IMG/VR virus record: IMGVR_UViG_3300001848_000201
Span: 1-43,740 of that record
Length of the DNA stretch: 43,740 bases
From: a virus
Direction: 5' to 3' (one strand)
Made by a program: the position numbers and the translations under genes. Positions 9,428 through 16,231 of this stretch are shown piece by piece. Position 1 is the stretch's first letter; every line of letters begins with the position of its first letter. The notes below the pieces were generated by a model. The model was not told where the DNA came from, searched no databases, and saw nothing but the letters and a program-made list of their open reading frames with translations.

Positions 9428-9429
9428 TG

Positions 9430-10083
9430 TTATCCTCTTACTAAATTTTGTTCATCGAAGTAGTAGTTGGGCTGACTAAAGGTCTGCCAATACTTATCGA
9501 GTTTTGTTAAATTCTGCCAATTCTGGAAAAATGAGTACGACTGCGCCAACTGAGCCCCTTGCATTTTGCACTGAACGATATGGGCCGCATAATCACACAC
9601 CGCCGTAATCGACTCCTTGGGCATCTGTGTATCATCCGTACTAGCCGTCAACTTGGGGAATTCCGTAATCCCTGTAACGGTAATTGCTCCACCGCCAACT
9701 GAATCTGCTGGATGGATGGCAAACTTAGTAATCCCAATTGGAAACCACCTTGAGACCGGCTTTCCCGTGCTGGCGGTAGTGTCTCTCATTAACTCAGGTA
9801 GCAGCGAAATCCCCGAAGACAGGGACCCCTTCTCCAGGACCTCATCCATGAAGCAGACCCTAATGGGGAAGATAATCCCCTCAGGGACGTCATAGATGTG
9901 GCGTCCAGGCACGCTTCCGCCGGTAATGCGGTAGGTATCCTGAGACCAGCCGCAAATGAGATTACCGCACGAAATTGCTTCATTGATAGCCCAGGTTATC
10001 TCGGAGTCGGAGTACATTGAGGTGTTCCCCTCCAGCCGAGCGTAGACCAACGCCTTTAGGCTAGCAAGATCAATGTGAGCCAA
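9430..10083 (-). CDS. Putative head-tail adaptor protein (217 aa)
   Basis: 217 residues. The N-terminus (SLKALVYARLEGNTSMYSDSEI, then TWAINEAI) matches the helical opening of phage adaptor and gp11-like proteins, which form a ring under the portal. A beta-rich middle (residues ~50-145) and a C-terminal helical segment (ESITAVCDYAAHIVQCKMQG) complete the usual helix-beta-helix layout. The start is TTG 10083 behind AAGGAG; no ATG fits. It ends two bases before the next ATG. Family assignment is by layout and context. Confidence 0.65.
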   Translation of the reverse strand: MAHIDLASLKALVYARLEGNTSMYSDSEITWAINEAISCGNLICGWSQDTYRITGGSVPGRHIYDVPEGIIFPIRVCFMDEVLEKGSLSSGISLLPELMRDTTASTGKPVSRWFPIGITKFAIHPADSVGGGAITVTGITEFPKLTASTDDTQMPKESITAVCDYAAHIVQCKMQGAQLAQSYSFFQNWQNLTKLDKYWQTFSQPNYYFDEQNLVRG

Positions 10084-10085
10084 GA

Positions 10086-10313
10086 TTACTCCTTAAACAA
10101 CCCCGGCCTATCTCGATCACTCTTCATGTCGAAATTGCTCATACCCTTAGCCAAGTGATCCATGTACTGCCACCTTGCCTCATAAGCCATCATAGGCGGG
10201 TTGCTGGAGTCCTGACTGGGGGTATCGCGGGTTCTGGCCTGATTAAAAATCGGGTCAGAGACGCCAAGTTCCGGCGTTGCCATCTTACTTTTAAAATCTG
10301 AAAATTGACTCAT
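10086..10313 (-). CDS. Small polar protein of the head-tail region (75 aa)
   Basis: Unrecognised 75-residue, highly polar protein rich in Ser, Asp, Met and Lys, probably partly disordered (TRDTPSQDSSNPPMMAYEAR). The start at ATG 10313 follows GGAGAGAA. It lies between two adaptor-like genes in a tightly packed operon (8 bases after one, 2 bases before the other). Confidence 0.65.
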   Translation of the reverse strand: MSQFSDFKSKMATPELGVSDPIFNQARTRDTPSQDSSNPPMMAYEARWQYMDHLAKGMSNFDMKSDRDRPGLFKE

Positions 10314-10321
10314 TTCTCTCC

Positions 10322-11485
10322 TTACCAGTAGTTCCCATCAATAAACACCAAGTGGTCCTTAGCCCAATTAGCGCCACCGGCACCTAGGTTCATGCCATCG
10401 TTATGATAGGATGTCTGATTCCTTTCGTTGTCTGAAATAATCATTTGGTTAACCCCTTCTTCAAATTTCTGTTCGTAAAACTGTGCTAATTTCGGGTCGT
10501 AAAGTTGGTCATCGGGGCCTACCCGAACCATAGAGGCATCAGCCATGCACCCGTAGTACAGTACGCTTGGATCAATGAAGGGAGGGATTCTATCCCCCGC
10601 CGAGGTTAACTCCTGCTGCTGGGCGGCATAAGTCACCCGCAACTGCCTCTCTGTTGGACATCGAGGCCATAATTCCCATTGGTTATTGCCATTCTGGTTA
10701 ACCCCTTTATTTGCAAGTTTTTGCGGGTAACCAGTACTAGACCTTTGAGGATCAATGGCATTAATTCTTTCAATTGGTACATCCACCTCTAACGGAGGAA
10801 TGCCCTGAGCCTGATCCAAGACCGAGATAATCGCCTTAGCATCGGGGGAGATGGTGTAGAACATCTTCCAAATCTGGTAATCTAGCCCCGAAGCTGCACT
10901 TGCCAGCCATGGCATATCGACAATCAGGCTAGTAGACGAAACCACCGCCACTACGGTGAAGATCGGGTAGGTATTCCCTAATCTCAACTGCTGCCCACAC
11001 AGCGTACTAGAGGTCGCCGTACAAGAGGAGCTATGGGTGTACTGGAAGTTGGCCTTAAAAGACGTCGGCGTAATCTCCAAGACATTTACAATCTCAGGGG
11101 TTCCGCTAGCGTCCAGGTACAGGTAGGTATCGGTAGTAATCCCAGTCATGGATGCCGGAGTAACCAACTGTACCCCAGGGCGCTGTACGCCTGCAGGGAT
11201 GGTAGTATTTACGGCGCTAGTTGCCGACCATGAGGTTCCCGTACCTGTTACCGTAGTAGAGTTCTGGGTTAGGGCTACAGAACCGCCAGTGGTGTAGGCA
11301 GGGACGTAGAGGAGGGTTTCCTTGATTAGTCCAGACCAACGGGGCTGACGGTTAAGGATATCCGCAATTCGCGAATTGCAAAAATTCTGAACAAGGGTAG
11401 GAGCGATATTTGGCTTGGCAGCACGGACTCTGCCGACAATAACACCCAGGGTAGGGGCATTAAATGCTTGATTTACTAAAGCCAA
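10322..11485 (-). CDS. Virion connector or tail-base protein (387 aa)
   Basis: 387 residues. A helical N-terminus (residues 1-55, with NAPTLGVIVGRVRAAKPNIA) is followed by a beta-hairpin motif common in phage adaptor and tail proteins (GGSVALTQNSTTVTGTGTSW, about residues 66-86). A long beta domain and a C-terminal helical part with aromatic patches complete it. The start is TTG 11485 with AAGGAGG at ideal spacing. A minus-strand terminator-like hairpin and palindrome copy 2 lie between it and the upstream gene, so it may begin its own transcription unit. The structural role is well supported; exact position in the particle is inferred. Confidence 0.65.
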   Translation of the reverse strand: MALVNQAFNAPTLGVIVGRVRAAKPNIAPTLVQNFCNSRIADILNRQPRWSGLIKETLLYVPAYTTGGSVALTQNSTTVTGTGTSWSATSAVNTTIPAGVQRPGVQLVTPASMTGITTDTYLYLDASGTPEIVNVLEITPTSFKANFQYTHSSSCTATSSTLCGQQLRLGNTYPIFTVVAVVSSTSLIVDMPWLASAASGLDYQIWKMFYTISPDAKAIISVLDQAQGIPPLEVDVPIERINAIDPQRSSTGYPQKLANKGVNQNGNNQWELWPRCPTERQLRVTYAAQQQELTSAGDRIPPFIDPSVLYYGCMADASMVRVGPDDQLYDPKLAQFYEQKFEEGVNQMIISDNERNQTSYHNDGMNLGAGGANWAKDHLVFIDGNYW

Positions 11486-11504
11486 CTTTCCTCCTTAATA
11501 AAAA

Positions 11505-11533
11505 TAGGGAGCCTAGACACTCCAGACTCCCTA
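11505..11533 (-). terminator. Rho-independent terminator after the decoration-like genes
   Basis: On the minus strand a 7-bp stem (TAGGGAG paired with CTCCCTA) is followed directly by a T-rich run, TTTTTATT. It follows the end of the 152-residue gene and precedes the TTG-started 387-residue gene. Confidence 0.6.
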
Positions 11534-11538
11534 AATCT

Positions 11539-11554
11539 AGTCCAGTACTGGACT
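11539..11554. promoter_or_regulatory. Dispersed palindromic site, copy 2
   Basis: AGTCCAGTACTGGACT, the only fully symmetric 16-mer copy. It is intergenic, 15 bases past the stop of the 152-residue gene and directly upstream (minus strand) of the terminator hairpin. Confidence 0.75.
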
Positions 11555-11569
11555 TCTCACTCACAACTC

Positions 11570-12028
11570 TTAGATGCGATACCAGTTCGTGCTGACACTG
11601 TGGACCGAGCCAGAGGTATTGGTCGCCATGGTAGCAACACCAACAATAGCCGATCCGGTAGCCGCCACAAGAGTAACGGTGCCAGAAGAGGCATTGACGA
11701 ACCTAATGGCAGAGCCGTTATTAGCAGCAGCCGGAGCAGCCAGGGTTAAGTTATAACCACCAGAGCCAGTAATGCTGACAATATTAGCCGTCACGGGGAT
11801 GCTAGCAGCCGCCGAGTTAGCCACGACATTACTGACATTAGCCAACGGAGGCCCCGCGATCCACGTACCGGGAGAACCACCAGACGTACACACCCAGAAC
11901 AGCGGGTTGTTGAGCGCCGGGGAGTTGTTCTCCACTAAGTCCATTACGTTATAAGTGCCGGAACCGGGAGCACCGGAGTCGGCTTGCGCTTGACGAACGA
12001 GGTAATCCTCGCGAACATAGTTAGGCAT
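11570..12028 (-). CDS. Putative capsid decoration protein (152 aa)
   Basis: 152 residues. A short N-terminal segment (YVREDYLVRQAQADSG) is followed by a low-charge beta-rich domain full of Ala, Ser, Thr and Val, with the pattern NNGSAIRFVNASSGTVTLVA. It ends in NWYRI. The next gene towards the capsid gene has the same kind of domain and ends in CWYRF, so the two look paralogous. Their place directly after the major capsid gene suggests decoration or surface-fibre proteins. The fold is not verified. Confidence 0.6.
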   Translation of the reverse strand: MPNYVREDYLVRQAQADSGAPGSGTYNVMDLVENNSPALNNPLFWVCTSGGSPGTWIAGPPLANVSNVVANSAAASIPVTANIVSITGSGGYNLTLAAPAAANNGSAIRFVNASSGTVTLVAATGSAIVGVATMATNTSGSVHSVSTNWYRI

Positions 12029-12054
12029 GAGTTATCTCCTTCCTAATCTACGGC

Positions 12055-12405
12055 CTAGAATCGATACCAGCAGGTGTTCGTCGAATCGCTAACAAGAGTC
12101 GCGCAGGTGTTCTGAGCGATGGTACCAGAGGCACCCTTGATGACGTTGGTCGAATCAGCCGCCAAAGCAACGCTCTGGGCCGCCAAATTGATAACACGAA
12201 CGACCTCATTAGGGCCCGTACCGAGAGCCGTAGCGGTAACCGCAACCGGAGGCAGGGCGATAGTGGCCGCACCCGAAGCACTAACTACAATCACATCAGC
12301 GAAGGCAGTGGCACCGGGAATAAAGCCGAGAGTCGTAGTACCAGTAGCCGTGACGTAAGTCGGGCCACCTGCAGGGTTAGCCTGCAATACATGATTTCCT
12401 AGCAT
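12055..12405 (-). CDS. Putative capsid decoration protein (116 aa), paralogue
   Basis: 116 residues, low charge, Ala/Thr/Val-rich, with the pattern NEVVRVINLAAQSVALAADS and the ending TCWYRF. It is the first gene after the major capsid gene. A 10-bp hairpin separates the two. It lacks the ~30-residue N-terminal extension of the 152-residue paralogue. A decoration role is inferred from position and composition. Confidence 0.6.
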   Translation of the reverse strand: MLGNHVLQANPAGGPTYVTATGTTTLGFIPGATAFADVIVVSASGAATIALPPVAVTATALGTGPNEVVRVINLAAQSVALAADSTNVIKGASGTIAQNTCATLVSDSTNTCWYRF

Positions 12406-12437
12406 AGTTTAATTTCCTTTTCCTTGATCTTTTCTGT

Positions 12438-12463
12438 GGGCCGTGGACCTAAATCCACAGCCC
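12438..12463 (-). terminator. Hairpin downstream of the capsid gene
   Basis: Bases 12438-12447 pair with 12454-12463 (10 bp, one G-U) around a 6-base loop. On the minus strand it is followed by ACAGAAAAG, not by Ts, so it is probably an mRNA-stabilising or partial-termination hairpin protecting the 3' end of capsid mRNA rather than a strong terminator. Confidence 0.45.
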
Positions 12464-12478
12464 TATTCCCTTGTTAGA

Positions 12479-13534
12479 CTAAGCGAGAGCCGTGCCAGTC
12501 AGTTTAAAATGTGCCCTTGGGTTCGGGACTACGAGATTCCCAGCAAACACAAACTGACCGCTGACATCCAGCGTGTTCTGCGCTTCCTTGAAGCCAGTGA
12601 AACCGAACTGGAACTTCGGATCGCCGCTGACGTACAGTTCGAGGTAGTTGGTATTGAGACCAAAGATCGCACCGTTCGTCGAGCCGATGGCATCCATCAA
12701 GTACTTCGAGATCACGACATCAGCACCATTGAACTGGAAGCTCTCAATGCCAATCTTCGCCAAGTCGCTATCCGCACGCGCATAACGCTGATTCGGGACA
12801 GTCGAGTTCCAAATCTTGTTATAGGCGTTCTGGGTTGCAACCAGCAAATCCGGCTTGTCGGCACCGAACCACGAATAACCGAACGCGGTGTTCAAGTCAT
12901 TGAGGGTAAAGGTGCTCATCGCTCGGCTGGTATAGGAGTTAATGCCACCAACCTGCGAGTACGAGGTAACCGAACCGCTGGACGGGCCAGCCAAAATATC
13001 CGAGCGGGTAATTCCGCCAACCGCCGAGTACGACTTCGTCACATCGGTCGCAGTCGAGTAGGTCGAGTTGGAGTTACCATCATCCACCCACGCCACGAGT
13101 CCATCGAGAGACTTCGTGCTAGAGAGGGTACCGGAACCATCCTGGTAGATCGCCTGACCGAGAGTCTGCCCCATGGTCAGCGAAGCATTAGCCATCTTCG
13201 ACTCAACGAGCGAGAAGGCCGCCTCGGGGCCACGGTTAAGCACTGCGTCAGTACCAAGCAATGATACGTTAACGTAGCAGTACTTCATATTGACAGCGAA
13301 TGCCGTATCGGTCTGACGGTAACCAGTATCAAACTGATCGCCTCGACCAAAGAAGCCGGACGCCAGCGCAGCGTACATAATCGGACGCTGGATCTGGAGA
13401 CCGCCCTCGAAGTTGATCTTGTTCTTGCTCATCAAGCGGATAAACAACGGATCATTCTTAAAGATGACGTCAGTCGTCTTAGGAACGATGTTATTAACCG
13501 TGTAAGCGTTAATTTCTGCGTAGCTTAGAGCCAT
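12479..13534 (-). CDS. Major capsid protein, HK97-fold-like (351 aa)
   Basis: 351 residues, placed right after the scaffold-like gene. The N-terminal helix (ALSYAEINAYTVNNIVPKTT) is followed by an RPIMYAALASGFFGRGDQFD segment that could be the E-loop. Then come the helical spine (EAAFSLVESKMANASLTMGQ) and a P-domain-like middle (NAYNKIWNSTVPNQRYARAD). The C-terminal A-domain-like strands end in VVPNPRAHFKLTGTA. This order (N-arm, extended loop, long spine helix, beta sheets) is typical of phages whose P22/T7-like capsid proteins use a separate scaffold. A long ORF on the opposite strand is a codon shadow. Confidence 0.85.
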   Translation of the reverse strand: MALSYAEINAYTVNNIVPKTTDVIFKNDPLFIRLMSKNKINFEGGLQIQRPIMYAALASGFFGRGDQFDTGYRQTDTAFAVNMKYCYVNVSLLGTDAVLNRGPEAAFSLVESKMANASLTMGQTLGQAIYQDGSGTLSSTKSLDGLVAWVDDGNSNSTYSTATDVTKSYSAVGGITRSDILAGPSSGSVTSYSQVGGINSYTSRAMSTFTLNDLNTAFGYSWFGADKPDLLVATQNAYNKIWNSTVPNQRYARADSDLAKIGIESFQFNGADVVISKYLMDAIGSTNGAIFGLNTNYLELYVSGDPKFQFGFTGFKEAQNTLDVSGQFVFAGNLVVPNPRAHFKLTGTALA

Positions 13535-13572
13535 ATCTTTTCCTTTTCTTTGCTACTGGCTCCGGCCTTTAT

Positions 13573-14403
13573 TTAAGCCGTTGCGCCAGCCTTATCTTTT
13601 CTGTACTGCTCTGCCGCTAATCTCGCTGTAATGCCATCCCCTAGCGTGGCTTTCGCCATTGCCTCTGGATCGCCTACGTGCTTGACGCGGGATTCAAAGT
13701 GACCAACTCCTGGAGCCTCTTGATCGACCGGCAGTGTCAATCCTCTACCCCGGAATTCCTGCTCAACCTTATCCCTCTCCTCGGCACGGATTTTCTCAAG
13801 TTCCTTTTGATGCCTTTCTTCCGCGATCTTTCTTCGATCATCGGCTACGTATTTCTCGTAGGCTGCATCTAAGTCATTGGTTCCGTACTCTTGGAGCTTG
13901 CTAATAAAGTCGCGAGTCTTAAGCGGCTGCTTAAATTCGTGGATGTGATTGCCCTGAAGCTCGTTCAACACCGCACTAAAGTAAGCGGAGCCCTTAAAGC
14001 TCTCTCCAATTTCATTCTGCTTTTGCGTGAGCGTGCTTTCCAGGTCCGTCTTGCTGATAAACCCTTGCTCGGTCGCGAACTTCTTAATGTCATCAAAAGT
14101 CATATCCTGTCCTCTTTGTGCCTCTAATTCGTTAGCCCTATCGTTCCAGTATTTCTCGGCCTTGGGTCTATTCGCCTCAAGATCCCAGTTGTTACTGGCC
14201 CACTCTGTCCATGCCTCCGCAGTCGTCTTGTACTTCTGATACTCAGCCTCAGTTGCCCTTAGCTTGTCCAAATTACGGGAGTAGTCAGACTGCCTTAGCC
14301 ACCCATTCTTTAAGTCGGGATATCTACTTGACAGATCGCTTAAGGTCGCCCTATCGCTCTCGTCAACAGAATTCAAAATTTCATCGAAGCTATTCACTGC
14401 CAT
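13573..14403 (-). CDS. Capsid scaffolding protein (276 aa)
   Basis: 276 residues, rich in Glu, Lys, Arg and Gln, and almost entirely helical by composition (for example ERHQKELEKIRAEERDKVEQ near residues 195-215), with coiled-coil character. It is located just before the major capsid gene, the standard place for scaffolds. Its Lys/Arg-rich C-terminus (AEQYRKDKAGATA) fits capsid binding. Scaffold would guide procapsid assembly and then leave. There is no protease motif in or near it, so a maturation protease is not evident. Confidence 0.8.
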   Translation of the reverse strand: MAVNSFDEILNSVDESDRATLSDLSSRYPDLKNGWLRQSDYSRNLDKLRATEAEYQKYKTTAEAWTEWASNNWDLEANRPKAEKYWNDRANELEAQRGQDMTFDDIKKFATEQGFISKTDLESTLTQKQNEIGESFKGSAYFSAVLNELQGNHIHEFKQPLKTRDFISKLQEYGTNDLDAAYEKYVADDRRKIAEERHQKELEKIRAEERDKVEQEFRGRGLTLPVDQEAPGVGHFESRVKHVGDPEAMAKATLGDGITARLAAEQYRKDKAGATA

Positions 14404-14495
14404 TACTTCATCTCTTCTACCGCCCAGCTAAACCCTCCAATAACCTCCCCTAGGGGCCAGTCTTGGTTATTTGCCTGCCGTAGCCTTGACTAAAC
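14404..14495 (-). other. Short gap between two head genes
   Basis: 92 bases without a convincing gene. It contains a CCCCTAGGGG palindrome and, close to the scaffold start, a purine-rich AGAAGAGATGAAG that can serve as ribosome binding site. Confidence 0.4.
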
Positions 14496-14855
14496 TTACG
14501 CGCCCAAAGCCATGCCGCTAGGTCCACTTGCCTGCGCTTGGCCTTGAGGTGCCTCTTGTCCCTGAACTGGCTGATTCTGGCTATTGATCTCGTTCATCAA
14601 CATCGAGCCAGCCTCTGCCATCTTTTGGACAATGGGCATTAATTCCTTGTGCGTCTGACCGATTACCTTGGCAACCGTCATCAACTTCGCCGCAATGTCA
14701 TCCATCTGCGACTTAATAAAGTCATCGGGATTTGCTCCCGTAGCATCCTGGGGCTTATTCCCCAGCAATTGATCCGCCTGCGGACCATACGCCGACATGG
14801 GCGGCATCTGCTGCGCCATTACATCGGGCGAAATAGGAGGTCCTTGAGGGTTCAT
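14496..14855 (-). CDS. Gln/Met/Pro-rich head-region protein (119 aa)
   Basis: Unrecognised. Residues 1-45 are Pro/Gln/Met-rich and probably disordered. Residues ~46-90 form an amphipathic helix (DFIKSQMDDIAAKLMTVAKV), and the end is again low complexity (QGQEAPQGQAQASGPSG). A central coiled coil with flexible ends, next to the scaffold gene, suggests a minor head or assembly-related protein. This is by context only. Confidence 0.6.
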   Translation of the reverse strand: MNPQGPPISPDVMAQQMPPMSAYGPQADQLLGNKPQDATGANPDDFIKSQMDDIAAKLMTVAKVIGQTHKELMPIVQKMAEAGSMLMNEINSQNQPVQGQEAPQGQAQASGPSGMALGA

Positions 14856-14863
14856 TATTTACC

Positions 14864-15139
14864 TTAGTAGCCCTTAGAAGCCTGTACCGCTCGGTCACTC
14901 ATCGGGGTATCAACCTGCGACCAGCCCTTGCGCGGCGTTTTATCGAGCTTAATCTCCGTTCCCAGAGTCTGATACTTGCCATTGGGGGTATCGGCACCGT
15001 ACTTGTAGTCCGAGGGAGACGACTGGAGCTTAATCTCAGTGCCCATGGCCTGAACTGCGGGCTTTTTGTGAAAATCGGGAAGGACGTTGCGCGAATCCGT
15101 CTTCAGCGGCTCTTTGTTGCTAACTGACTGAATGTTCAT
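14864..15139 (-). CDS. Small basic head-region protein (91 aa)
   Basis: Unrecognised 91-residue protein containing two copies of a short repeat, MGTEIKLQSSPSDYKYG and LGTEIKLDKTPRKGWSQ, at about residues 32-48 and 58-74. It is the first minus-strand gene after the divergent region 15140-15256 and so may be first in a transcript that runs through scaffold and capsid. No known motif. Confidence 0.6.
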   Translation of the reverse strand: MNIQSVSNKEPLKTDSRNVLPDFHKKPAVQAMGTEIKLQSSPSDYKYGADTPNGKYQTLGTEIKLDKTPRKGWSQVDTPMSDRAVQASKGY

Positions 15140-15256
15140 AGTTTATCTGGGACACTGTCCTCTATCTTCATTTTATGGTTCTGCACCATGAAACTGGTAA
15201 TAAAATCTTTTGACACAACTACTTAGGCCATGAAAAGAAGGTAGAATTAGGTTTAG
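15140..15256. promoter_or_regulatory. Divergent intergenic region with a small palindrome
   Basis: This 117-base region separates the leftward head genes from the rightward endonuclease VII gene. It contains GGACACTGTCC (15150-15160), an 11-base palindrome-like site next to the leftward start. A TAAAAT hexamer could be a leftward -10. A TTGACA (plus strand, about 15211) lacks a well spaced -10. Promoter assignment is weak. Confidence 0.35.
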
Positions 15257-15607
15257 GTGCCGAAATACACTAAGCCACGGCGAATTCGAGTAACAAAAGA
15301 TCATAGAGAGGCTACTTATGCTTCTAAATATGGTCTTTCTGTAGCCGAGGTTGAGCATCTAAAGTCACTCCAGAACTACCAATGTGCAATCTGTAAGCGG
15401 GCCGTCCCGTTGGTTATTGATCACTGCCACCTAACCGGCCTACGGAGAGGACTCCTTTGTCGAAACTGTAACCTTGGGTTAGGACACTTTAGGGATAATC
15501 CGGCCTCCCTGGAGCGAGCCATGGAATACCTGAGTGTCAATTCAGGTATTCACAAGGCGGCAGAGGAGGCGATGGTTGACAGGGTAATGGAAGATTGGTA
15601 TGATTAG
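15257..15607 (+). CDS. Recombination endonuclease VII family nuclease (116 aa)
   Basis: 116 residues from GTG 15257. The Endonuclease_7 (His-Me finger) signature is complete: C43 and C46 (QCAIC), then IDHCHLTGLRRGLLCRNCN with D55-H56, H58, C68, C71 and N72. The Cys quartet holds zinc, and D-H...N correspond to the catalytic residues of T4 endonuclease VII, which resolves branched DNA before and during packaging. The N-terminus is basic (PKYTKPRRIRVTKDHR). With the next gene it forms a plus-strand island inside the leftward head module. It is shorter than T4 endonuclease VII (157 aa), as is common for small phage members. Confidence 0.9.
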   Translation: MPKYTKPRRIRVTKDHREATYASKYGLSVAEVEHLKSLQNYQCAICKRAVPLVIDHCHLTGLRRGLLCRNCNLGLGHFRDNPASLERAMEYLSVNSGIHKAAEEAMVDRVMEDWYD

Positions 15608-15751
15608 ATTTCCTGAACTGAGCAGCGGTCGCTCCAATGTCTCGGTCAGACCCAGATAGACGCAGTCGTGGTCTCTAGGTTGGTCAGGTAGCTGGCTGCT
15701 ATTGGAGTATTGCGGCAATAGGAACGATTTGTGAAATCCTGGGGCAGATTT
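15608..15751. other. Intergenic region in the plus-strand island
   Basis: About 140 bases without a credible gene. It contains an ATTGCGGCAAT palindrome and, on the plus strand, TTGCGG then 16 bases then TGAAAT, which is a poor promoter candidate for the DUF2493 gene. No clear terminator for the endonuclease gene. Confidence 0.3.
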
Positions 15752-15767
15752 AGTCCAGTACTGGAGT
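15752..15767. promoter_or_regulatory. Dispersed palindromic site, copy 3
   Basis: AGTCCAGTACTGGAGT, minus-oriented relative to the wider consensus. It ends five bases before ATG 15773, and its GGAG can act as the Shine-Dalgarno for that gene. A protein bound here would therefore also affect translation initiation sequence or early transcription. Confidence 0.75.
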
Positions 15768-15772
15768 GATTC

Positions 15773-16225
15773 ATGAAGCTAATTATTGCTGGCAGTAGAA
15801 CAGTGGCCCGTAGGCCAAATCTCCTGCTCAAGAAGTACCAACTTAATCCCTTTCTGGCCAGTGAAGATCTTGATAAGTACAACAAGCAACTAGCAGAAGT
15901 CTACGTACACATTGATAACCTTATGCCCGTTAACGTAATCAATGGTGATTTTAACCACATTCTCCCATCTGAGGTCGTTAGCGGAACAGCAGAGGGGGCC
16001 GATTTGGCCGGTGAGTCATGGGCTATGGACCGAGGGGTCAAGATCAAGCGATTCAAGCCTGACTGGTTTAACCTGGGCAAGCGTGCCGGTTATGAGCGAA
16101 ATAAGCAAATGGCAGAGTACGCCGATGAGGCTATTGTGTTCATAGAGAACAACTCAAAAGGTAGCGAGATAATGGTACGAGAAATGAAGAAGTTAGGAAA
16201 GCCGGTTAAGGTGGTTAGATTCTAG
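15773..16225 (+). CDS. DUF2493 / SLOG-like nucleotide-binding protein (150 aa)
   Basis: 150 residues. It starts MKLIIAGSRTV, has GTAEGADLAGESWA near residues 70-84 and PDWFNLGKRAGYERNKQM near 95-113. These three motifs mark the DUF2493 (YspA/YAcAr) branch of the SLOG superfamily of Rossmann-like nucleotide or nucleotide-derivative binding proteins. In phages and mobile elements such proteins are common but poorly characterised. Relative to short members it has an insert of ~35 residues between the first strand and the GTAEGAD loop. It converges with the portal gene, with six bases between the stops. Palindrome copy 3 directly precedes it, so regulation by the site-binding factor is plausible. 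Confidence 0.85.
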   Translation: MKLIIAGSRTVARRPNLLLKKYQLNPFLASEDLDKYNKQLAEVYVHIDNLMPVNVINGDFNHILPSEVVSGTAEGADLAGESWAMDRGVKIKRFKPDWFNLGKRAGYERNKQMAEYADEAIVFIENNSKGSEIMVREMKKLGKPVKVVRF

Positions 16226-16231
16226 TTGCCT

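Noticed and set aside
10732-10741. CCAGTACTAG, similar to the dispersed palindrome
   Set aside because: Only the core half matches and the flanks do not; likely chance. CCAGTAGTGG at about 22371 was dropped for the same reason.
12443-13264. 273-codon plus-strand ORF opposite the major capsid gene
   Set aside because: It lies antisense to a well supported capsid gene, and its Arg/Glu/Leu-rich, repeat-like sequence is typical of a codon shadow. No ribosome binding site or promoter supports it.
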